NCBI GenBank assembly: GCA_963205465.1
Contig: CAUJKG010000290.1
Location: 1 to 7,473, forward strand
Length of the DNA stretch: 7,473 bases
Source of the DNA: Pseudomonadota bacterium
Lineage (GTDB): Bacteria; Pseudomonadota; Alphaproteobacteria; Rhizobiales; Xanthobacteraceae
Direction of reading: 5' to 3'
The translations under genes and the position numbers were made by a program. This document shows positions 1 through 6,241 of this stretch, piece after piece. Each line of letters opens with the position of its first letter. The stretch's first letter is position 1. The notes beneath the pieces were generated by a model, which did not search any database, had not been told where the DNA came from, and saw only the letters and a program-made list of their open reading frames with translations.

Positions 1-978
1 CAGGCGCTCTATCTCGTGCCCGCGATCTTCGTACTGATTGCGACTTCCATGCTCGATCCGCGGCAGATCCGCCGCGTCGCGCTGATCGTGTTCGCGGTGA
101 GCGTGGTGCTGGTCGCGCTGACGCCCTTCATGGGCGCGGAAATCAAGGGCGCGCGGCGCTGGCTCTCGATCCTTGGTTTCAGCTTGCAGCCGTCGGAGTT
201 TCTGAAACCCGCCTTCATCGTGCTGACGGCCTGGGTGTTCTCCGAAGCCAAGCGCAACCCGCAGATGCCTTCGACCGCGATGGCGGTGGCTTCGCTTGGG
301 CTCGTCGTATTCCTGTTGGTGCGCCAGCCTGACTTCGGCCAGACCGTGCTGATTTCGCTGGTGTGGTGCGCGCTCTTCTTCGTCTCGGGCCTGCGCTGGA
401 TCTGGGTCGGCGGCATCGGCGGTGCCGCGCTAACTTCGCTGGTGATCGCCTATTACTCGATCCATCACGTGCGCTCGCGCATCGACCGCTTCCTCAATCC
501 GGAATCCGGTGACACCTTCCAGATCGACACGGCGATCGAATCCTTCATGCGCGGCGGCTGGCTCGGCCGCGGTCCGGGCGAGGGTACGGTGAAGCGCATC
601 CTGCCGGACGGACATGCCGACTTCATTTTCGCGGTCGGCGCGGAAGAGTTCGGCATCGTGTTGTGCCTGATCCTGGTCGCGCTGTTTTCCTTCGTGGTGC
701 TGCGCGCGCTCTGGCATGCGTCGCGCGAGGAAGATCCGTTCGTGCGGCTCGCGATTGCTGGGATTGCGCTTCTGTTTGGCCTGCAGTCCACCATCGCGAT
801 GTCGGTGAACCTGCATCTCATTCCGTCGAAAGGCATGACCTTGCCTTTCGTTTCTTACGGCGGCTCGTCGCTGATCTCGCTCGCTTTCGGCATGGGCATG
901 CTGATCGCGCTGACGCGCAAACATCCGCGGCTGCGCGACGTCGAGGCGGAGTACGAAGCCGAGGGCGCGCGGGCATGA
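1..978 (+). CDS. ftsW: FtsW, septal peptidoglycan glycosyltransferase (5' partial)
   Basis: SEDS-family polytopic membrane protein that polymerises lipid II into glycan strands at the division septum, working with the transpeptidase FtsI (PBP3). The frame is open from the first base of the window, giving 325 visible residues; family members are usually near 380, so roughly 55-60 N-terminal residues with the first membrane segments are missing. Visible hallmarks, counted from base 1: GARRWLS followed by LQPSEFLK (about residues 50-67), RQPDFGQT (about 108-115), the large extracytoplasmic loop ending LPDGHADFIFAVGAEEFG (about 201-218) and the C-terminal LIPSKGMTLPFVSYGGSS (about 273-290). The Asp of HADFIF matches the invariant acidic residue thought to be catalytic in SEDS proteins. 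Position directly before murG favours FtsW over its relative RodA. The GTG at 16 is an internal Val codon, not the start. The TGA stop overlaps the murG start as ATGA. Confidence 0.96.
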   Translation, partial: QALYLVPAIFVLIATSMLDPRQIRRVALIVFAVSVVLVALTPFMGAEIKGARRWLSILGFSLQPSEFLKPAFIVLTAWVFSEAKRNPQMPSTAMAVASLGLVVFLLVRQPDFGQTVLISLVWCALFFVSGLRWIWVGGIGGAALTSLVIAYYSIHHVRSRIDRFLNPESGDTFQIDTAIESFMRGGWLGRGPGEGTVKRILPDGHADFIFAVGAEEFGIVLCLILVALFSFVVLRALWHASREEDPFVRLAIAGIALLFGLQSTIAMSVNLHLIPSKGMTLPFVSYGGSSLISLAFGMGMLIALTRKHPRLRDVEAEYEAEGARA

Positions 979-2084
979 GCGACGGCGCGAAAGCGCCGCT
1001 GATCCTGTTGGCGGCGGGCGGAACCGGCGGGCATCTGTTTCCTGCCGAAGCGCTGGCTACCGTCCTGGTCGCGCGCGGCTGCCGCGTCGATCTCGTTACC
1101 GATCATCGCGTCTCGGCCTATCTCGGCCGGTTTCCGGCCGGCGACGTGCATGTCGTGCCGGCCGACACGTTGCGGGGCGGCAACCCATTGCGGCTCGCGC
1201 TCACTTTGTTCCGGCTCGGGATCGGCACACTGCGTTCGATCTTTCTGTTGCTGAAGCTCCGTCCCAAGGCGGTGATCGGATTCGGTGGCTACCCGACGCT
1301 GCCGCCGATGATTGCGGCCAAGCTCCTGTTCATTCCGACCGTCATCCATGACGCGAACGCGGTGATGGGCCGTGCCAACCGGCTGATTGCGAAGTTCGCC
1401 AGTGCGATTGCGACCGGCTATCCGCGGGTTGCGGGTGCTGCGATGGAAAAGAAGGCGACACATACCGGCAATCCGATCCGGCTCGCGGTCGCAGAGGCAG
1501 CGGCGCAGCCCTATCCTGCGATTACCGAGACGTCGCCGCTGAACCTCGTGGTGTTCGGCGGCAGCCAGGGCGCTCGCGTGATGAGCGAGATCGTGCCCGC
1601 CGGCGTCGCGACACTCGACGAGAAGCTGCGCGCGCGTCTCAGGATCGTGCAGCAGTGCCGCGCGGAAGACCTGCCGGAAGTGCAGGGCGTCTATCGGCAG
1701 CACAACATTCACGCCGAGCTTGCGCCGTTCTTCTCCGATCTGCCTGCAAAAATCGCGGCCGCGCATCTCGTGATCGGCCGCTCCGGGGCAAGCACGGTTT
1801 CCGAGCTTGCCGCGATCGGGCGGCCCTCGATTCTGGTGCCGCTGCCCGGTGCGATCGATCAGGATCAACTCGCCAATGCGCGCTCGCTTGCCGAAACCGG
1901 AGGCGCACTCCTGAGCTCGCAGAGCGAATTCACACCTGCGCGGCTCGCCACCGAATTGACGCGATTGTTCTCCGATCCTGTGGCGTTGCCGGCGATGGCG
2001 AAAGCCGCAAAGGCGGAAGGCCGGGCCGATGCCGCCGAACGGCTTGCCGATCTGGTCCTCAAGGTGGCAGGAGTAGCGCCGTAA
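975..2084 (+). CDS. murG: MurG, lipid II synthase (UDP-GlcNAc transferase)
   Basis: Membrane-associated GT28-family glycosyltransferase that adds GlcNAc from UDP-GlcNAc to lipid I (undecaprenyl-PP-MurNAc-pentapeptide), producing lipid II on the cytoplasmic face of the inner membrane. The product is 369 residues, normal for the family. The N-terminal acceptor domain carries the glycine-rich loop GGTGGHLFPAE (15-25), a second G-loop IGFGGYPTLPP (101-111) and IHDANAVMGRANR (124-136), where the commoner HEQN motif reads HDAN. The C-terminal donor domain carries the third G-loop FGGSQGAR (194-201), the nucleotide-binding GRSGASTVSE (268-277) and DQDQLANA (295-302). The ATG at 975 overlaps the ftsW stop (ATGA), with a GAGGG ribosome-binding site at 961-965, nine bases upstream. 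The frame is open further upstream to 663, but that part lies inside ftsW and does not match MurG. The stop is TAA, 17 bases before murC. Confidence 0.97.
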   Translation: MSDGAKAPLILLAAGGTGGHLFPAEALATVLVARGCRVDLVTDHRVSAYLGRFPAGDVHVVPADTLRGGNPLRLALTLFRLGIGTLRSIFLLLKLRPKAVIGFGGYPTLPPMIAAKLLFIPTVIHDANAVMGRANRLIAKFASAIATGYPRVAGAAMEKKATHTGNPIRLAVAEAAAQPYPAITETSPLNLVVFGGSQGARVMSEIVPAGVATLDEKLRARLRIVQQCRAEDLPEVQGVYRQHNIHAELAPFFSDLPAKIAAAHLVIGRSGASTVSELAAIGRPSILVPLPGAIDQDQLANARSLAETGGALLSSQSEFTPARLATELTRLFSDPVALPAMAKAAKAEGRADAAERLADLVLKVAGVAP

Positions 2085-2101
2085 TCACTGGCGCAGGTTC
2101 G

Positions 2102-3502
2102 ATGAAGCTTCCCCTCAAACTCGGTACGATTCATTTCATCGGCATCGGCGGGATCGGCATGTCCGGTATCGCCGAGGTGCTGGCCAATCTCGGCTACTCG
2201 GTGCGCGGCTCGGACGTGTCCGATAGCGCGAACGTCAAGCGGTTGCGCGAGCACGGCATCGAGGTCGCGGTCGGCCACAAGGCGGAGAACGTCGAAGGCG
2301 TGGAAGTCGTTGTGGTTTCTTCCGCGATCAAGCGCGACAACCCCGAACTGATCGCCGCGCGCGCAAAGCGCCTGCCGGTGGTGCGCCGCGCGGAAATGCT
2401 TGCGGAGCTGATGCGGCTCAAATCCTGCATCGCGATCGCGGGCACGCATGGCAAGACCACGACCACCTCGATGGTCGCCGCACTCCTGGACGGAGGTGGG
2501 TTCGACCCGACCGTCATCAACGGCGGCATCATCAACGCTTACGGCACCAATGCGCGGCTAGGCACCGGCGACTGGATGGTGGTGGAAGCTGACGAATCCG
2601 ACGGCACGTTCCTGAAGCTGCCGGCGAATGTCGCGATCGTCACGAATGTCGATCCCGAGCATCTCGATCACTTCGGCACTTTCGACGCGGTGAAGAAGGC
2701 GTTCCGCTCTTTTGTCGAGAACGTGCCGTTCTATGGTTTCGCGGTCATGTGCATCGATCATCCGGTGGTGCAGGATCTGGTTGGCACGATCTCCGACCGC
2801 CGCGTCATCACCTATGGCGAGAACCCGCAGGCCGATGCGCGGCTCGTAGACGTGAAGCTCGAAGGCGGCATCGCGCAGTTCGGCGTGTTGTTTCAGGCGC
2901 GCGAAGGGCGCGTCGCGCATCACATCAAGAACCTGAAACTGCCGATGCCGGGGCATCACAACGCGCTCAACGCCACCGCCGCGATTGCGGTCGCGCACGA
3001 GCTCGGGATCAACGACGATAAAATCCGCGCCGGGCTTGCGAGCTTCGGCGGCGTCAAGCGCCGCTTCACGCGCACCGGCGAATGGAACGGCGCGATCATT
3101 TTCGACGACTATGGGCATCACCCGGTCTAGATCGCGGCCGTGCTGAAAGCCGCGCGCGCTTCCACGCAAGGCAAGGTCATCGCGGTGGTGCAGCCGCATC
3201 GCTATACGCGGCTCCAGGCGCTGTTCGATCAATTCTGCACCTGTTTCAACGACGCCGATCACGTGATCGTGGCGCCGGTCTATGCTGCGGGCGAGGCGCC
3301 GATTACGGGCGTCGATCGCGATGCGCTGGTGGCAGGCATGCGCGCGCGCGGGCATCGCGATGTCGCGCCGCTCGCAGGGCCGGAAGAACTCGCCGGCAAG
3401 ATCGCGGCACTCGCGAAGCCGGGCGACTACGTGGTCCTTCTTGGTGCCGGGAACATCACGCAATGGGCTTACGCGCTGCCGGGTGAGTTGGCGGCGAAGT
3501 AA
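2102..3502 (+). pseudogene. murC: MurC, UDP-MurNAc--L-alanine ligase, interrupted by an in-frame TAG stop
   Basis: Cytoplasmic ATP-dependent Mur ligase that adds L-Ala to UDP-MurNAc, the first amino acid of the stem peptide. Read through one stop, the frame is 466 codons, the normal family length. Domain 1: IHFIGIGGIGMSGIAE (10-25), the UDP-MurNAc-binding Rossmann loop. Domain 2: P-loop AGTHGKTTTTSM (113-124), EADESDGTF (162-170), TNVDPEHLDHFG (181-192), HHNALNATAA (285-294). Domain 3 starts near GVKRRFTR (317-324) and reaches DDYGHHPV (335-342). Codon 343 is TAG (3128-3130). Homologues have Glu here, and GAG to TAG is one base change. After it the same frame carries IAAVLKAAR, QPHRYTR, YAAGEAP and GAGNITQWA up to TAA at 3500-3502. 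No frameshift or other damage is visible. A product ending at 342 would lose most of domain 3 and should be inactive. This may be a sequence error, a recent mutation or a suppressed codon. The ATG at 2102 is the only plausible start; its ribosome-binding site (AGG at 2095-2097) is weak and close. Confidence 0.93.
3128..3130 (+). other. Premature amber (TAG) codon inside murC
   Basis: In the murC frame the codons run CAT CAC CCG GTC TAG ATC GCG GCC, giving H-H-P-V-stop-I-A-A. The MurC family has Glu after HHP plus one residue (E. coli has DDYGHHPTE, from memory), so the expected codon is GAG and the change is G to T at 3128. The other complete genes in the window, and ftsW, end with TGA or TAA (murC's own terminal stop is TAA), so nothing here suggests that TAG is reassigned. 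No frameshift lies nearby. Confidence 0.95.
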
Positions 3503-4431
3503 TGGTCTTTCCCGATCTTCTTCCCGAACTTTCTGCCGCAGCACCGAAGCTGCGCGGGCGGTTGCTTGCCAACCAGCCGCTTACCGAGATCACCTGGTTT
3601 CGGGTCGGCGGGCCGGCGCAAATTCTCTTCACGCCTGCGGACGAAGAGGACCTCGCTTACTTTCTCGCAAGCGTGAAAGATCATCCTGTCACCGTTATCG
3701 GCCTTGGTTCGAACCTGATCGTGCGTGATGGCGGCGTGCCCGGCATCGTGGTGCGGCTCGCGCGCGGCTTCAACGAAGTGAAGGTCGAAAGCGATCTCGT
3801 CATCACCGGCACTGCCGTGCCGGACGTGAAGGTGGCGCGTGCCGCGGCGGATGCCGCGCTTGCGGGTCTTGCCTTCTATCGCGGCGTGCCGGGTGCGATC
3901 GGCGGTGCGCTGCGCATGAATGCGGGCGCCTATGGCGGCGAGACCAAAGACGCGCTGATGGAAGCGCGCGCCATCGACCGCAAGGGCAATCTCCACGTGC
4001 TGTCGAATGCCGACATGGGATTCACCTATCGCCACTCGTCGCCGCCCGACGATTTCATTTTCACGCGCGCGATCTATCGCGGCACGCCGGGTGATGCCGC
4101 TGTGATCGCCGCGGAAATGGATGCGATCACGGAGCGGCGCGAGGCGACGCAGCCGATCAAGAGCCGTACGGGCGGCTCGACCTTCAAGAATCCGCCCGGC
4201 CACAAGTCATGGCAGTTGATCGACGCCGCCGGATGCCGCGGGTTGATCGTCGGCGACGCGCAGGTTTCGGAACTGCATTGCAACTTCCTCATCAATCGCG
4301 GCAATGCGACCGCCGCGGATGTCGAAGGGCTCGGCGAGGAAGTGCGCCGCCGCGTGAAGGAAAATTCGGGCGTCGAGCTCGAATGGGAAATCAAGCGAAT
4401 CGGCGTGACACCCGATAAGGTTCCGGCATGA
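3502..4431 (+). CDS. murB: MurB, UDP-N-acetylenolpyruvoylglucosamine reductase
   Basis: Cytoplasmic FAD flavoenzyme that uses NADPH to reduce UDP-GlcNAc-enolpyruvate (the MurA product) to UDP-MurNAc, the MurC substrate. The product is 309 residues. The N-terminal FAD-binding domain shows TWFRVGGPAQ (31-40), GLGSNLIVRDGG (67-78) and FYRGVPGAIGGALRMNAGAYGGE (125-147). The substrate-binding part shows FTYRHS (174-179), with Arg177 in the position of the catalytic-site Arg. SRTGGSTFKNP (221-231) provides Ser226, the expected proton donor to the enol intermediate, and LEWEIKRIG (293-301) provides Glu296, matching the conserved C-terminal Glu. The GGSTFKNP form and the length suit a type II MurB rather than the longer E. 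coli type I. The ATG overlaps the murC TAA by one base (TAATG), typical of translational coupling, and only a weak ribosome-binding site precedes it. Efficient expression may therefore depend on ribosomes reaching the true end of murC. The stop overlaps the ddl start as ATGA. Confidence 0.97.
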   Translation: MVFPDLLPELSAAAPKLRGRLLANQPLTEITWFRVGGPAQILFTPADEEDLAYFLASVKDHPVTVIGLGSNLIVRDGGVPGIVVRLARGFNEVKVESDLVITGTAVPDVKVARAAADAALAGLAFYRGVPGAIGGALRMNAGAYGGETKDALMEARAIDRKGNLHVLSNADMGFTYRHSSPPDDFIFTRAIYRGTPGDAAVIAAEMDAITERREATQPIKSRTGGSTFKNPPGHKSWQLIDAAGCRGLIVGDAQVSELHCNFLINRGNATAADVEGLGEEVRRRVKENSGVELEWEIKRIGVTPDKVPA

Positions 4432-5348
4432 CGAAACACGTCGCGGTTCTGATGGGCGGCTGGTCGGCGGAGCGGGAAGTCTCGCTTCGCTCCGGCAAGG
4501 CGTGCGCCGACGCGCTGGAAGGCGAAGGCTATCGCGTCACCCGTGTCGACGTGCAGCGGGACATCGCGCAGGTGCTGGCCGGGCTAAAGCCGGACGTCGC
4601 CTTCAACGTGCTGCATGGCGTGCCGGGCGAAGACGGCACCATCCAGGGTGTGCTGGAGGTGCTCGGCATCCCCTATACCCATTCGGGCGTGCTCTCCTCG
4701 GCGCTGGCCATGGACAAGGGGCAGGCGCGAATCATCATGGCCAATGCCGGCGTTCCGGTCGCAGAAGGTAGGGTCGTGACCCGTGCCGAGGCGGCGAAGG
4801 ACCATGTCTTGCCGCGGCCCTATGTCCTGAAACCCGTCGCGGAAGGTTCCAGCGTCGGCGTGTTCATCGTCACGGAAGATCACCAGCATCCGCCGCAGGA
4901 ACTGACGCGGGCCGACTGGCCGCACGGCGAAACCCTTCTGGCAGAACGCTACATCCCGGGTATGGAACTCACCTGTGCGGTCATGGGCGACGAGGCGCTC
5001 GACGTCATCGAGATCGAGGCGGCGACCCGGTTCTACGATTATGAGGCGAAATATGCGCCCGGCGGCTCGCGCCACATTCTTCCTGCGAGAATTAAACTAA
5101 ATATTTACCAGAAAGCGCAGATTCTGGCCCTTAAGGCGCACCGCGCCCTCGGCTGCCGGGGAATTAGCCGGGCGGATTTTCGCTTTGATAACCGTGAAGA
5201 CGGTTCGGGCGAGCTTTTCTGCCTCGAAGTGAACACCCAACCCGGAATGACCGAGACGTCGCTGGTGCCCGAACTTGCCGCATATCGCGGCATGTCGTTT
5301 GGCGGGCTAGTGCGATGGATCGTGGAGGACGCTTCCCTGAACCGATGA
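4428..5348 (+). CDS. ddl: D-alanine--D-alanine ligase (DdlB type)
   Basis: ATP-grasp enzyme that joins two D-Ala molecules in the cytoplasm; the dipeptide is then added to the stem peptide by MurF. The product is 306 residues, matching DdlB. The N-terminal domain has VLMGGWSAEREVSLRSG (7-23), with Glu15 at the position of the first D-Ala-binding Glu, and FNVLHGVPGEDGTIQG (59-74). The ATP-grasp core has YVLKPVAEGSSVGV (132-145), the adenine-contact strand LLAERYIPGMELT (170-182), the omega loop TRFYDYEAKYAPGGS (200-214), and CRGISRADFRF (243-253). LEVNTQPGMTETSLVPE (266-282) carries the metal-binding Glu and Asn and the D-Ala-binding loop. The start ATG overlaps the murB stop (ATGA) and has an AAGG ribosome-binding site at 4417-4420, seven bases upstream. 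Codons at about 5086-5110 are unusually AT-rich for this gene (see findings), but the protein stays in register. Confidence 0.97.
   Translation: MTKHVAVLMGGWSAEREVSLRSGKACADALEGEGYRVTRVDVQRDIAQVLAGLKPDVAFNVLHGVPGEDGTIQGVLEVLGIPYTHSGVLSSALAMDKGQARIIMANAGVPVAEGRVVTRAEAAKDHVLPRPYVLKPVAEGSSVGVFIVTEDHQHPPQELTRADWPHGETLLAERYIPGMELTCAVMGDEALDVIEIEAATRFYDYEAKYAPGGSRHILPARIKLNIYQKAQILALKAHRALGCRGISRADFRFDNREDGSGELFCLEVNTQPGMTETSLVPELAAYRGMSFGGLVRWIVEDASLNR
5324..5329 (+). promoter_or_regulatory. Possible ribosome-binding site for ftsQ
   Basis: GGAGGA near the 3' end of ddl is the strongest Shine-Dalgarno-like hexamer before ftsQ. It ends 15 bases before the ATG at 5345, longer than usual, so it supports that start only moderately. 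The alternative upstream ATG at 5315 has a weaker GGCGGG at 5301-5306 with eight bases of spacing. Confidence 0.4.
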
Positions 5349-6241
5349 GCCGCCGGGTTTCCCCGGCCGGTGTGCTGTCGGCTGCGTCTCCTTCGAAATT
5401 CTCACTTCTGTTCCGCCGCGTCGTCGTCAATCTCTCGCACCGTAAATCGGTCCGCGTTGCGGAAGTGCTGCTTGCGCTTGCGGTGGTCGGCGGTGCTGCG
5501 CTGTTCGGCGCGATGCGCGGCGGGCACATGCCGGCCGTTGCGGAATTCGCCAAGGATGTCGGCGATCGCATCGCGTATGTCGCAGGTTTTGAAATCGCCG
5601 ATGCCGACGTGCGCGGGCACAATCGTCTGCGCCGCGACCAGATTCTCGCTGCCGCAGGCATCAACGCACATACTTCGCTCGTGTTGCTCGACGCCGATGC
5701 CGCGCGCGACAAGCTCAAAAGCAATCCGTGGATCGCCGATGCCGTGGTCCGCAAATATTATCCGAACAAGATAGAGATCGAAGTCACCGAACGCGAAGCC
5801 TTCGCGCTGTGGCAGCGTAACGGCAAGCTCGCGATCGTTGCGCGCGACGGCACAGTCCTCGAAGAGGTTACCAGCGGCCGTCCGGAAAAACTTCCGCTCG
5901 TGGTGGGCGAGGGTGCTGCGAAGACGGCGGCCGAATTTCTCGCCGTGCTCGACCGCTTTCCTTCGATCCGGGCGAATGTCTATGGCGCGGTGTTCGTCGC
6001 CGAGCGGCGCTGGAATCTGCGCATGACCAACGGCGTCGACGTGCGGCCTCCCGAAAGCAATCTGATCGTGGCCTTCGAGGCGCTGCAGAAGCTCGCGGAC
6101 GAACAGAAAATTTTCTCGCGCGATATCGAGATGATCGATCTGCGCATTCCGGGCCAGGTCGCCGTGCGCATGTCGGCTGCGGCTGCCGCGGCCTATGACG
6201 AGCAACGCAAGCCTGCGAAGACCAAGAAGGGCGCGTCATGA
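5345..6241 (+). CDS. ftsQ: FtsQ, divisome membrane protein
   Basis: Single-pass inner-membrane protein that links cytoplasmic and periplasmic division proteins and, with FtsB and FtsL, controls septal wall synthesis. From 5345 the product is 298 residues. It has a basic cytoplasmic N-terminus (about 1-39), one membrane segment (about 40-57, VLLALAVVGGAALFGAM), and then a POTRA domain. This begins FEIADADVRGHNRL (82-95), contains DQILAAAG (98-105) and ends at NKIEIEVTEREAFALWQ (141-157). The beta domain follows (about 160-275, IVARDGT, then IEMIDLRIPGQVAVRMS), with a short Lys-rich C-terminal tail. Family recognition rests on the POTRA and beta-domain pattern plus position between ddl and ftsA. 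The ATG at 5345 gives the ATGA overlap seen at other junctions of the cluster. An in-frame ATG at 5315 would add ten residues beginning MDRGG and overlap ddl by 34 bases; it is a real alternative. Confidence 0.93.
   Translation: MSRRVSPAGVLSAASPSKFSLLFRRVVVNLSHRKSVRVAEVLLALAVVGGAALFGAMRGGHMPAVAEFAKDVGDRIAYVAGFEIADADVRGHNRLRRDQILAAAGINAHTSLVLLDADAARDKLKSNPWIADAVVRKYYPNKIEIEVTEREAFALWQRNGKLAIVARDGTVLEEVTSGRPEKLPLVVGEGAAKTAAEFLAVLDRFPSIRANVYGAVFVAERRWNLRMTNGVDVRPPESNLIVAFEALQKLADEQKIFSRDIEMIDLRIPGQVAVRMSAAAAAAYDEQRKPAKTKKGAS

Noticed and set aside
663..974. In-frame upstream extension of murG into ftsW
   Set aside because: The translated segment is not MurG-like and lies fully inside ftsW; the ATG at 975 has the overlap and a ribosome-binding site.
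855..1868. Minus-strand open frame (337 codons) opposite murG
   Set aside because: Antisense shadow of murG and the end of ftsW; low-complexity Arg/His-rich product and no start context.
3128..3130. UAG decoded as pyrrolysine or by a reassigned code
   Set aside because: Nothing in the window supports it: no other in-frame TAG in any gene, no pyl genes, and pyrrolysine use is not expected in this kind of alphaproteobacterium.
3126..3131. TCTAGA (XbaI site) at the murC stop, considered as a cloning scar or vector junction
   Set aside because: Both flanks align continuously with MurC in one frame with no inserted or missing codons, so a single base change explains it without a junction.
3338..3352. 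Alternating GC run (possible Z-DNA or slippage site)
   Set aside because: It is short and fits ordinary MRARGH codons in murC; similar short CG runs are common across the window.
2558..3544. Minus-strand open frame (328 codons) across the damaged part of murC
   Set aside because: It spans the murC stop without interruption, but its translation resembles no protein I know and reads as antisense to conserved MurC motifs. It does not explain the TAG.
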